In this document: positions 1 to 8,437 of the stretch, in pieces
Position numbering within the stretch: position 1 is the stretch's first letter
How the letters are laid out: every line of letters starts with the position of its first letter
Assembly (NCBI RefSeq): GCF_023051105.1
Contig: NZ_JALKIL010000002.1
Span: 62,001 to 126,000 of the forward strand
Length of the DNA stretch: 64,000 bases
Direction: 5' to 3'
Source: Anaerobiospirillum sp. NML120449
Lineage (GTDB): Bacteria > Pseudomonadota > Gammaproteobacteria > Enterobacterales > Succinivibrionaceae
Program-made: the position numbers and the translations under genes
Notes under the pieces: generated by a model
The model's database searches: none
Told to the model about the DNA's origin: nothing
Seen by the model: the letters and a program-made list of their open reading frames with translations, nothing else

Positions 1-707
1 ACAGTCTGCGCAGCAGGCACGGCGCCAGCTGCGCCAGCCGCTGCAGTACCGGAAGCTGCTGCACCTGCCCCAGGCGCGCCATCACTGTCGTCGCTGACCT
101 CGATAACCTGAGCCTGACTTGCTACGGTGCGAGGCTTTTTAAGCGCACTTGAGTAGGCTGCAGTACCAAACTGCTCGGTAAAACTTTCATTGAGCCTGTC
201 CTTGATGCGCTCGGCCTCATTGACTTCAATGGTACGGCCATAATCATCAAGGGTAATGTCAGATCCGCTGGCAAAGTGCTCGCTGTCAAAGACAGAAGGA
301 TTGATGTCAGCGCCTCTGTCCTCATCATCAACCACCTGAGCATCAATCACACGGGCGGCCTTGCCCTTGGACTTTACAGACAGATGCGACAGCTCATCGC
401 TGCTCAGCGCCGCTGCCGCCGCAGAATCCACAGCACCAGAGACAACAGCCTCAGAATCTACAGCCTCCGAGTCCACCGCCTCTGGATCCACTGCCCCTGA
501 CTCTACAGCATGAGCGTCCAGAACCTCAGGGTCTGCAGAGTTTATGACCTGCGAGTCCACAGAGTCCAGAATCTCAGCCTCAGGAACAATAGCCTGGCGC
601 TCATGGGCAGGCACATCGCTCACTGCAGTGGCAATGCTCCTTGAGACCTTACCTTTGGTCTGGTCTTGAGATGAGGACTGATGCAAGGAAGTTTTGGAAC
701 TGGCCAT
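1..707 (-). CDS. Unidentified acidic low-complexity protein, N-terminal part only
   Basis: The gene runs off the left edge of the window; 235 codons of its N-terminus are visible. The ATG is at 707-705, and no good Shine-Dalgarno sequence precedes it. The product begins MASSKTSLHQSSSQ and continues as a mostly disordered, Ser/Ala/Glu/Asp-rich region with a run of imperfect EAVDSEAVDSEAV-type repeats at about residues 65-85. A more ordered-looking stretch (DDYGRTIEVNEAERIKDRLNE) follows, then an Ala/Gly-rich linker at the edge. There is no signal peptide, membrane helix or recognisable catalytic motif in the visible part. Position downstream of cydDC, same strand, is compatible with a large protein carrying a disordered N-terminus (for example a cell-division or nucleic-acid protein), but nothing identifies it. 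Confidence 0.6.
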   Translation of the reverse strand, partial: MASSKTSLHQSSSQDQTKGKVSRSIATAVSDVPAHERQAIVPEAEILDSVDSQVINSADPEVLDAHAVESGAVDPEAVDSEAVDSEAVVSGAVDSAAAAALSSDELSHLSVKSKGKAARVIDAQVVDDEDRGADINPSVFDSEHFASGSDITLDDYGRTIEVNEAERIKDRLNESFTEQFGTAAYSSALKKPRTVASQAQVIEVSDDSDGAPGAGAAASGTAAAGAAGAVPAAQT

Positions 708-1275
708 AATTGACTGTTAGCTGATGGAGGGGTGATCAGGTCACCCGTACCCGGCTGAACTGAGCCGGACAAGCAGATAAACCCGTCCTGTAAATCAGGA
801 TTACTCAGATAAATACATACATACTGCATGCACGCCGACCGCACGGCCGGCACGGCCGTGGCGGGCACTGCGCGCGGCATGCGCGCGGCAGTCCGTTGTG
901 CTGCCGTACGTCGGGCAACAACGGAAAGCACCGGGCGGGGCCGGGCAACTCCTGACATTCAAAGCGCTTTGTAAAGCATATGAAGCCAGTGCAGGTGCCG
1001 GATCCCAGGTTATGTAATTACCGGTAAGCAACAATGAAACAATTCTCTGCGCTGACAGTCACTATCGGCTGCAGCTCAAAGCTCAGGGTAAGTAAGACAG
1101 GGGAAACAGATGCAGAAAAAGGGAGGACAGTCAGAGCTTTTCCGTGCAAATGGCAGGGCGTTGTCTGATCTGAAGCGGCTGCAGGTGCCTGGCACCTGCA
1201 GTACTGATTTAATACTGCCCCTGGCATGCCCGCGCATCAAAGCGCAGACATGCCATGATAGCACACCAGTGGCGG
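708..1275. other. Intergenic region between cydC and the edge gene
   Basis: No convincing gene is present. The region must hold the end of the cyd transcript and the promoter of the edge gene. It contains a GC-rich stretch at 830-930 with direct repeats of GCGCGCGGCA type, and the perfect dyad at 1179-1201 listed separately. I see no T-run next to that dyad, so it is not an obvious intrinsic terminator. Confidence 0.5.
1179..1201. repeat. Perfect 11-bp inverted repeat with one-base centre
   Basis: CTGCAGGTGCC-T-GGCACCTGCAG reads the same on both strands around a single central base. It lies 75 bp beyond the cydC stop codon. It could form an RNA hairpin or be a dimeric protein's operator. A related half site (GCAGGTGCC) occurs near 991-999. 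No function can be assigned. Confidence 0.6.
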
Positions 1276-3201
1276 CTACAGGGTCAGCAGATGATCGGCA
1301 AGACGGGTACCGGCCTGCTTGTGGGTAATGATGATAACACCCTTGCGCATGCTCTGAATGCGCTCGATGATGCGCAGCTCCTGCTCTTCATCAAGGCCCT
1401 CACCAGGCTCATCCAGAACCAGGAAACGGCCATTGTGAATACAGGCTGGCTGCACAGTGGTGCTGCCATCAGAGGCGGTAATGGTATGACATACTCCCTG
1501 AGCAGCGGCAGCTGCCTGACCGGCTGGAGAGTCAGCCGGAACAGCAGCAGGACCTGACACCGGTACGGCAGTAAAGCCGGCTGCCACCAGGGCACGGGCC
1601 ATACACAGGCGGCGGGCCTGACCACCTGATATGGTAAGACCGGTGCTGCCCAGCCATTCATCAAGACCGCCCGGCAGCTCCTCAATCAGAGAGTCGAGCT
1701 CTACTGTAGTCAGTACAGCCATGACCTCATCACGGGTGACATCAGGACGGATCTGACGGAAGGTCTCAAATACAGTGCCTGAGAACAGGGAGATGTCCTG
1801 CAGAGCTACGGCAAAGGAGGCGCGGATATCACGGGCTGGCATGGAGGCATAGCTGCGTCCGTTTAACATAAGCTCTCCCTTCTGAGGGTACAGAAGTGAG
1901 GTCATGAGCAGCACCATGGTGCTCTTGCCACGGCCTGATGGTGCCTTGATTACATAATTTTCATCACTGCCAAAAGAGCAGGAGAAATCATTGAGCACCT
2001 GCAGATACTGACCGTCACTGAGCTCATAGTGGAAAGACACATCCCTGAGCTCAACACGGTTGACCTGACCTGCCTGAGCTGCAGCATTAATATCAGCCTT
2101 TACCGAGCTCTGCTCGGCAAGAGAGCTGAAACGGGCAAGCAAACCACCACGGGCAGCTGCAGCTGCTGAGGAGCTTGAGTAATTGTCCTCTTCCTCCCTG
2201 ATAACAGCCACCATATTAGGATTGATATCAGCATTGTCCCTGGTGATATGCAGCAGGGAACCCACACGCTCAGCTGAGTGAGTGACATAAGGCAGATTGA
2301 GGAAGGCAGCGCTCAGCGGCACCAGTACCTCATAAGTTGCCATGGCACCTACGGAGAGCATCATCATCTGAGCAGATGACATCTGACCTGCAACCACCAG
2401 CGGTACGCACTGAATGAGCAGCAGGAACAGAGTAAGCTCGGCAAAGGCCATGAGAAAGACCTGAGAGAGCTGATCGTAGAAAATGATGCGGGCACGGGCG
2501 CGGGCCAGATCCTGAGCAGTATTGAGGAAGCGTACGGCACGCTCTACATGCTTGCCCAGCAGCACAAGGTCAAAGAAGCCATGAATGAAATCACTCATGT
2601 CATCATTTAACTTTACGGCCAGCTCACTTTGCTGCACGGAGTAGTCACGGGCCATGATGGTAAGCACATAAGGCACGATGACACCGGCCAGAATCATCAG
2701 AGCCAGAGCAGTAAAGGCCATTAAAGGAGAGAAAGCCAGCAGTACGCCGCCTGCAACCAGGCCCATCAGTGCAGCTACAGTGAAAGGAACGAACTGACGG
2801 ACATAGATCATCTCCAGACGCTCCAGATCAGACTGCATACGTCTTTGCAGATCCGAGCTCTTGAGCTTGAGAGCATCCTCAATTCTCAGATCGAGGGCAC
2901 GCTCAAAAAGGAAGACACGCAGATAGGCAATCAGTCTGAAAGTAGCATCATGAGTGTAATAGCGCTCAGCATAGCGCAGCAGTGTGCGTGATACCGCCAG
3001 AAGACGGATCAGGGCAGACGGGATGAAGATGTTGAGCACCACATCATAAAAGCCGCACACAGCCATGGCACTTAAGAACCAGGTGGCCGTACTCATCAGA
3101 GCAATGGATGAGAAAGTGGCGATGAAGGACATGAATACGCCAAACATCGCACCATAAAGCTCTTTGCGGATCAGGCCGACAAAATGCCAGTATTGAGCCA
3201 T
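1276..3201 (-). CDS. cydC: CydC, ABC exporter subunit for cytochrome bd assembly
   Basis: CydC pairs with CydD in the inner-membrane heterodimeric ABC transporter needed for assembly of cytochrome bd; the family exports cysteine/glutathione and binds heme. The 641-residue product has an N-terminal six-helix exporter domain (about residues 1-320) and a C-terminal ATPase with Walker A APSGRGKST, signature ISGGQARRLCMARAL and Walker B FLVLDEPGEG. The ATG overlaps the last base of the cydD stop codon, so the two are translationally coupled. Two inserts are unusual: a Ser/Ala-rich linker before the ATPase, and about 50 residues rich in Ala/Pro/Ser between the signature helix and Walker B. Those two motifs are normally about 10 residues apart. 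The insert contains two Cys. Confident at family level. Confidence 0.93.
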   Translation of the reverse strand: MAQYWHFVGLIRKELYGAMFGVFMSFIATFSSIALMSTATWFLSAMAVCGFYDVVLNIFIPSALIRLLAVSRTLLRYAERYYTHDATFRLIAYLRVFLFERALDLRIEDALKLKSSDLQRRMQSDLERLEMIYVRQFVPFTVAALMGLVAGGVLLAFSPLMAFTALALMILAGVIVPYVLTIMARDYSVQQSELAVKLNDDMSDFIHGFFDLVLLGKHVERAVRFLNTAQDLARARARIIFYDQLSQVFLMAFAELTLFLLLIQCVPLVVAGQMSSAQMMMLSVGAMATYEVLVPLSAAFLNLPYVTHSAERVGSLLHITRDNADINPNMVAVIREEEDNYSSSSAAAAARGGLLARFSSLAEQSSVKADINAAAQAGQVNRVELRDVSFHYELSDGQYLQVLNDFSCSFGSDENYVIKAPSGRGKSTMVLLMTSLLYPQKGELMLNGRSYASMPARDIRASFAVALQDISLFSGTVFETFRQIRPDVTRDEVMAVLTTVELDSLIEELPGGLDEWLGSTGLTISGGQARRLCMARALVAAGFTAVPVSGPAAVPADSPAGQAAAAAQGVCHTITASDGSTTVQPACIHNGRFLVLDEPGEGLDEEQELRIIERIQSMRKGVIIITHKQAGTRLADHLLTL

Positions 3202-5222
3202 CAGCGGGCCTCCTTGCTGTCATGGTCCTGTGCACCCTCACCAGCAGCCACGGCCCCACAGGCAGCGTCGCTCACGCCGGCATGAGCCGCCACTGCAGCT
3301 GCGGCTGCATCCGGCGCGGCCGTTGCGGCCGAGGCGTCGGCCGAGGCAGCAGCTGGCGCGGCGGCCTCAGAATCGCCCTGAGGGTCGCGGGCTGACGGCG
3401 TGACCTTGATGACACGGTCAGCAAAGGCAATGAGCTCACGACGGTGAGCCACCACAATCACGGTCTTTTCACGGCCAATATGCTTAAGGGCAGCAAGGAA
3501 GCGGTTTTCGCTGTCGCGGTCCAGGCTGGCTGTAGGCTCATCGAGCAACAGTACGGCGCTGTCATGAAGCATGGCGCGCGCAAGGGCAATAAGACGGGTC
3601 TCACCACCTGAAATACCACGGTTCTGATCGCCTACATGATGATCAAGGCCGTCGGCAAAGCGGCTGAGCAGTTCACCTGCACCAACCAGAGCAAGAGCCT
3701 GTTTGAGCAGCTCGTCGTCGGCATCAGGCGCAGCCATTTTCAGGTTGTCGCGCAGGGTGCCATAAAACAGATTTGGCAGCTGAGGAATATAGGAGACACG
3801 GGCCATCAGGGTCAGCAGATCCTGGCGGCTGCAGCTGTGGCCATTGACCACAATCTCACCGGCACTGGCCTCGGTAAAGGCAGCAATGGACTGCAAAATG
3901 GTACTCTTACCGGCACCGGACGGCCCCACCAGAGCTGTTACCTCTCCGGCATGAAATTCAGAGGAAAACCCGCTGACACCAATACGGCCATTAGGATAAG
4001 TAGCCTCAAAATCGTGAAATTCAATATTAATTGGTCCGCGCATCCACTCAGGCCAGGCATCAGGGCTGCTTACAGCAGCACCGTCGCCTGCAGCTGTGGC
4101 GCCGTCGCCAGCGGCACTGCTGGTACCGTCGCCAGCAGCGCTGCTGGTGCCGGTGGCTCCAGAGCTGCCAGTGGCCTCTGATGCATGTCTGGCTGCTTCA
4201 CGCTGCTCACGTGATGGCAGGGAATCAGGGAAAATATCGCGCTCGGAGAGCAGGTCCAAAAGACCAGTCATGGCTCCCATAGCGCGCATACGGGCATGGT
4301 AGGTAAAGCCCAGCTGTCTTAATGGCAGGAAGAACTCAGGTGCCAGAAGCAGCACAAAGAGGGCACGGGTATAGTCAAAGCCGTGCTCGTAAACGGCAAA
4401 GCCCAGGGTAATGGCACAGAAGGCGATACCGCAGGTAGCAAAGAACTCAAGCACCAGAGCAGAAAGGAAGGCAATACGCAGGACCTGCATGGTCTCAACG
4501 CGCCAGCGCTTGGTCAGACGGGCGATCTTTTCGATTTCGCCACGCTCAATATTGAAGAGCTTGATAATGGAGAGCTTGTCCAGCGCTTCCTGGAAACGTA
4601 CTGCAAGACGGGTGATCTGCTTCCACTGTCTCTGATTGAGACGCTCGGCACCCTTGCCAATGGCAATCATGAAAAAAGGGATGAGAGGGGCCATGCAGAA
4701 TAAAATGCCGGCCGAACCTGGCGACACTACTGCTACGGCGATAAGGCAGATCATCGGTATGACCATGGCATAGCGCATGGTCACGAGGAAGGAGCTGAAG
4801 TAAGGCATGATGTCATCAATAGCATCGACAAAAAGAGTGCTCAGCGATGACTTTACGGCAAAGGACAGGGGACCGACGCGCAGGAGTTTACGAACCAGCT
4901 CCTCACGGACGGCACCTTCAACTGTATAGGAAATTCGGGAGATTACTCTGGCTATGATAAGACGCATGACAAAGCGTCCGGCCAGAGGCACCAGGGCATA
5001 TGGTGCAAGATGGAGATAAGAGCTGTCCTGGCTTACAACAAAGGGAGCGAAGCTCAAACAGACAGCTGCATAAAAGGCGCACAAAAAAATTGCATCCACC
5101 AGTGTCAGTAACATCAGCAGATGCAATAGGCCTTTGGCTCGGCGGCCCCAGCTCTTAAGCTGAGCTGAGGAGGCCTTCAATTTAGTTGAAGTAGCGATTT
5201 TAGAACCAATCCCAAAGATCAA
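3201..5222 (-). CDS. cydD: CydD, ABC exporter subunit for cytochrome bd assembly
   Basis: Partner of CydC in the heterodimeric exporter required for maturation of the bd oxidase encoded just upstream. Of 673 residues, the first 330 or so are a six-helix transmembrane domain. The ATPase follows with Walker A GPSGAGKST, signature ISGGETRLIALARAM and Walker B VLLLDEPTAS. The start is taken as TTG at 5222-5220. It lies inside cydX in another frame and has no clear ribosome binding site, so translation probably depends on cydX readout; a start slightly downstream cannot be excluded. Unusual for the family are a Gly/Ala/Ser-rich linker with repeated SAAGDG units between the two domains and a roughly 50-residue Ala-rich C-terminal tail. 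Confidence 0.92.
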   Translation of the reverse strand: MIFGIGSKIATSTKLKASSAQLKSWGRRAKGLLHLLMLLTLVDAIFLCAFYAAVCLSFAPFVVSQDSSYLHLAPYALVPLAGRFVMRLIIARVISRISYTVEGAVREELVRKLLRVGPLSFAVKSSLSTLFVDAIDDIMPYFSSFLVTMRYAMVIPMICLIAVAVVSPGSAGILFCMAPLIPFFMIAIGKGAERLNQRQWKQITRLAVRFQEALDKLSIIKLFNIERGEIEKIARLTKRWRVETMQVLRIAFLSALVLEFFATCGIAFCAITLGFAVYEHGFDYTRALFVLLLAPEFFLPLRQLGFTYHARMRAMGAMTGLLDLLSERDIFPDSLPSREQREAARHASEATGSSGATGTSSAAGDGTSSAAGDGATAAGDGAAVSSPDAWPEWMRGPINIEFHDFEATYPNGRIGVSGFSSEFHAGEVTALVGPSGAGKSTILQSIAAFTEASAGEIVVNGHSCSRQDLLTLMARVSYIPQLPNLFYGTLRDNLKMAAPDADDELLKQALALVGAGELLSRFADGLDHHVGDQNRGISGGETRLIALARAMLHDSAVLLLDEPTASLDRDSENRFLAALKHIGREKTVIVVAHRRELIAFADRVIKVTPSARDPQGDSEAAAPAAASADASAATAAPDAAAAAVAAHAGVSDAACGAVAAGEGAQDHDSKEAR

Positions 5223-5292
5223 ATAAATAGCACACAGCCAGAATCAGGCCGCATACACCTAATAATCCTAAAATCCAAGCAAGATAAATCAT
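5200..5292 (-). CDS. cydX: CydX, small accessory subunit of cytochrome bd
   Basis: A 30-residue single-helix membrane protein beginning MIYLAWILG. It matches the CydX/YbgT family, whose hallmark is an aromatic-rich start followed by AWILG. In E. coli CydX binds CydAB and stabilises the heme sites. ATG is at 5292-5290 with a strong AAAGGAG Shine-Dalgarno six bases upstream. The reading frame ends TAA at 5202-5200, inside the start of cydD, overlapping it by 23 bases in another frame. The tail after the helix is very short (FDLWDWF) compared with the 37-residue E. coli protein. The gene follows cydB, as in the standard cydABX order. Confidence 0.88.
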   Translation of the reverse strand: MIYLAWILGLLGVCGLILAVCYLFDLWDWF

Positions 5293-5333
5293 CTTTACTC
5301 CTTTAACCTTGTTCCCCCGGCGGGTTTTAACAG

Positions 5334-5355
5334 GGCCCGGACGCAAATCCGGGCC
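5334..5355 (-). other. Intercistronic hairpin between cydB and cydX
   Basis: GGCCCGGA and TCCGGGCC flank a six-base loop in the 142-bp gap between cydB and cydX. A second dyad (GCGACAT-aagc-ATGTCGC, about 5389-5406) lies beside it. Neither is followed by a T-run on the minus strand. They look like RNA-processing or stability elements rather than terminators. Confidence 0.45.
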
Positions 5356-5434
5356 ATGAATTACACCTTGAAGTGAGGTGCCCCGGCGACATGCTTATGT
5401 CGCATACCGTGGGTAAAGGGGTAATTTGGTCTGA

Positions 5435-6577
5435 TTAGTAATGACCGGTGTTGCCATCCTTCTCAGATACACGGTTCCACATTCTCTTATAAGCCCAGAA
5501 AGTATAGGACAGGGCAATAGGAACGAAGATGATAACAGTGTAGAACATTACCTGTAAGGTAAAGTGAGAAGATGAAGCGTCCCAGATGGTCAGTGAAGAC
5601 TCAGGCATTACGCTGGAAGGCATAACGAATGGGAACATGGCAATAGCAGCGGTGGTGATAACCAGGGCGATAGCCAGGGAGTTGTAGATAATGCCCTTAA
5701 CAGCATTACCACTGCCACCACAGATACCGGCCTTGATCATGCAGAACATGGCGCCGAGTGGAACCAGAACCAGGATCCATACAGACTTGTAGTTCTCGAA
5801 CAGACCGTGTGGTACTACCTCAACCTTCTTCTCGGTGATGGCGTGGAAAGAACCTTCCGGAGCCAGTTCGATCAGACGGTAGCCATCGAAGGTGTAAGCC
5901 CATAAGCCGGCAATGACGTACAGAACGAGGGTAACCAGAGCAAGCTTTAAGGTCAGACCGCGTACACGGTTGCCGATCTCATCAACAGTACGTAACTGAA
6001 TCCAGAGGGCACCCTGAGTTAACAGCATGGTGACGCCTACCAGACCGCACAGTATGGAGAATGGATCGAGCAGAGGTAACAGAGCGGTTAAGAATACGCC
6101 GTCATAGTGCCAGCGAACATTCTCGTCAGCCCAGAAAGGCAGACCCTGTAAGAGGTTACCGAAGGCAACGCCAAAAATTAACATAGGAACGAAAGAACCT
6201 ACGGTTAAGGCGATGTCCCACTTCTTGTACCAGCTCTCATCATCGTTGTGGTTACGGTAATCGAAGGCCAGTGGACGGAGCCAGATGGCGAACAGAACCA
6301 GTAACATGCCCCAGTACAGACCGGAGAATGATGCAGCATAAACCTCAGGCCAGGCAGCAAAGATGGCACCACCGGCGGTGATTAACCATACCTGATTGCC
6401 GTCCCAGTGAGGGGAAATGGTGCTGATAATGGCACCACGCTCTTTGGAGTTCTTGCCCACTTTGAAAAGCAGGGCAGATACGGCCATATCCATGCCGTTA
6501 GTCAGCGCAAAGCCAATGAGCAGAACGCCTACTAACAGCCACCAGATGACCTGCAGAGTATCATAATCAAACAGCAT
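5435..6577 (-). CDS. cydB: Cytochrome bd ubiquinol oxidase subunit II (CydB)
   Basis: Subunit II of the cytochrome bd quinol:O2 oxidoreductase, an inner-membrane enzyme that reduces O2 to water with high affinity. The 380-residue length equals the E. coli protein. The N-terminus MLFDYDTLQVIWWLLVG, GMDMAV (Asp30) and SPHWDGNQVWLITAGG (Asp59) are diagnostic; these acids correspond to E. coli Asp29 and Asp58. Eight or nine transmembrane helices are evident. The start overlaps the end of cydA by 11 bases, which implies coupled translation. Nothing in the sequence is unusual. Confidence 0.97.
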   Translation of the reverse strand: MLFDYDTLQVIWWLLVGVLLIGFALTNGMDMAVSALLFKVGKNSKERGAIISTISPHWDGNQVWLITAGGAIFAAWPEVYAASFSGLYWGMLLVLFAIWLRPLAFDYRNHNDDESWYKKWDIALTVGSFVPMLIFGVAFGNLLQGLPFWADENVRWHYDGVFLTALLPLLDPFSILCGLVGVTMLLTQGALWIQLRTVDEIGNRVRGLTLKLALVTLVLYVIAGLWAYTFDGYRLIELAPEGSFHAITEKKVEVVPHGLFENYKSVWILVLVPLGAMFCMIKAGICGGSGNAVKGIIYNSLAIALVITTAAIAMFPFVMPSSVMPESSLTIWDASSSHFTLQVMFYTVIIFVPIALSYTFWAYKRMWNRVSEKDGNTGHY

Positions 6578-8267
6578 TTACGGCACCTCCCTTAGCAGAA
6601 TCGGCCTTGGCCTCTTCTTCGGATGCAACAGCAGTAGCAGCTGGAGCCAGGGCAGCAGCATGAGCTGGTGCAGCTTCAGCAGGAGTACCGCCCTGAGGCC
6701 CCTGTGGAGGGAGTGGAGGATAGCCCTTGCCGTCCTCTTCTGGCTCAGTGATTTCCGGGCCCTTCTTGATGGCATTGATCATCAGCTTCATCTCGATTAC
6801 GAGGAAGATGGTGTAAATGCCAATGAAGCAGAGTAAGGAAATACCTACATCAACTGGAGACAGTGATGAAGTTGCCAGGTAGGTAGGAAGAACATCCTGA
6901 ATGGCCCATGGCTGACGACCGTACTCGGCGAGGATCCAGCCGGCTTCGCAGCAGATGAATGGTAATGGGATGGCCATAACAAGAATCTTCAGGAGCTTAG
7001 GACGTGCCTGCAGATCACCCTTGTAAATGAGGTAGTAACCTGCGCCAACACACAGTAAGCCCAGGATGCTGACGATACCTAACATGACACGGAAGGAGAG
7101 GTAAGGAATCAGAACTGATGGAACACTGTTACGTGCAGCAGCCTTGATCTCTTCCTCAGTAGGATTTAATGGATCCTGAGCGTGCTGAACAAGCAGCAGA
7201 CCATAGCCAAGGTCATCCTGGTGAGCCTTGAATACAGCCATGTTCTCGTCAGTAACTTCACCGCCACGCATTGCAGTTAAAGCACGGTTGGCAATGATAC
7301 CGTTACGGACGCGGAGCTCGTTTTCAGCAACAATCTGACGCAGACCCTTAACTTCGGTGTCGAATGAGTGGGTAGCAATCAGACCTAATAAGGCTGGAAT
7401 CTTGATGGAAACATAGTTATCCATCTCATCCTCATTAGGAATTGCAAATAAGGACCAGCCTGCTGGTGGTTCCTCAGTGTGGAATTCGGCTTCCATGGCA
7501 GCAAGCTTTGCTGGCTGGTGCTTGGTGATTAATAAAGCACTCATGTCACCAGATAAGCCGGAACCGCCCATGGCGCACAGAGCGAACAGCAGACCAATGG
7601 TCATGGAGCGCTTGGCGAACTGGAAGTTCTTTCTCTGCAGCATTAAGAATGCAGATACACCGACTACGAAAATACCACCAGTGGTGTAACCGGCAGTTAC
7701 GGTGTGCAGGAACTTGGCCTGAGCAACATCGGAGAAGATTAATCCCCAGAAGTCAGTCATTTCCATACGCATTCTCTCAGGAGAGAACTGTGCGAACTCT
7801 GGGTACTGCATCCAGCCGTTGGCAATTAAAATCCACATGGCGGACAGGTTTGAACCCAGTGCGGTTAAGAAGGTGATCAGAAGGTGAGTTGGCTTGGAGA
7901 AGCGATTCCAGCCAGTGAACATCAGACCAATGAAGGTTGACTCAAGGAAGAATGCCATTAAGCCTTCGATAGCTAATGGAGCACCGAAGATATCACCAAC
8001 GTAGTGAGAGTAATTGGACCAGTTAGTACCGAACTCGAACTCGAGTGTAATACCGGTGGCTACACCGATCGCAAAGTTAATACCGAAAAGCTTACCCCAG
8101 AACTTTGCCATGTCACGGTATATGACACGTCCTGTGGCCACATAGACCAGCTCCATAATGAAGACCAGCCATGAGATACCAAGAGTAAGCGGAACGAAAA
8201 GAAAGTGGTATAAAGACGTGGCAGCAAATTGCCAACGTGATAATTCCACCATTAGTTCGTTTACCAT
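6567..8267 (-). CDS. cydA: Cytochrome bd ubiquinol oxidase subunit I (CydA)
   Basis: Heme-bearing subunit of cytochrome bd. In the 566-residue product His21, His188 and Met395 correspond to the E. coli heme ligands His19, His186 and Met393, an offset of two throughout. GDMSALLITKHQPAKLAAME marks the start of the quinol-binding Q-loop, which is the long E. coli-like form. The C-terminus carries an extra Pro/Ala/Glu-rich tail of about 50 residues not needed for the fold. The ATG at 8267 has an AGGGG element upstream, which favours it over the internal Met6. It is the first gene of cydABX-DC; see the FNR-like promoter upstream. Confidence 0.97.
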   Translation of the reverse strand: MVNELMVELSRWQFAATSLYHFLFVPLTLGISWLVFIMELVYVATGRVIYRDMAKFWGKLFGINFAIGVATGITLEFEFGTNWSNYSHYVGDIFGAPLAIEGLMAFFLESTFIGLMFTGWNRFSKPTHLLITFLTALGSNLSAMWILIANGWMQYPEFAQFSPERMRMEMTDFWGLIFSDVAQAKFLHTVTAGYTTGGIFVVGVSAFLMLQRKNFQFAKRSMTIGLLFALCAMGGSGLSGDMSALLITKHQPAKLAAMEAEFHTEEPPAGWSLFAIPNEDEMDNYVSIKIPALLGLIATHSFDTEVKGLRQIVAENELRVRNGIIANRALTAMRGGEVTDENMAVFKAHQDDLGYGLLLVQHAQDPLNPTEEEIKAAARNSVPSVLIPYLSFRVMLGIVSILGLLCVGAGYYLIYKGDLQARPKLLKILVMAIPLPFICCEAGWILAEYGRQPWAIQDVLPTYLATSSLSPVDVGISLLCFIGIYTIFLVIEMKLMINAIKKGPEITEPEEDGKGYPPLPPQGPQGGTPAEAAPAHAAALAPAATAVASEEEAKADSAKGGAVNAV

Positions 8268-8388
8268 GGAAGACCCCTATGAAAGTACCCACGAGAATAC
8301 TGAACACCTGCGGTTTTTTCCCATTCATGAAAAAACAGCAGGAGCGTGAAGTTAAATAGTACTCCGCTGCACCTCGCTTGTTAAGTTG

Positions 8389-8437
8389 AGGCCGCATTAT
8401 ATGCTATTCACGTCACTATCTCTGTGATTATCATCGA
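8389..8437 (-). promoter_or_regulatory. Predicted cydA promoter with FNR-type activator site
   Basis: On the minus strand a perfect TATAAT lies at 8401-8396, giving a predicted start near 8389, about 120 bp before cydA. The -35 hexamer is poor. Instead, TCGAT-GATA-ATCAC at 8437-8424 matches 8 of 10 defined bases of the FNR consensus TTGAT-N4-ATCAA. Its centre (8430.5) is exactly 32 bp from the -10 centre, that is at -41.5, the class II activator position. Regulation of cyd by FNR/ANR-family proteins is established in related bacteria; the site itself is inference. Confidence 0.55.
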
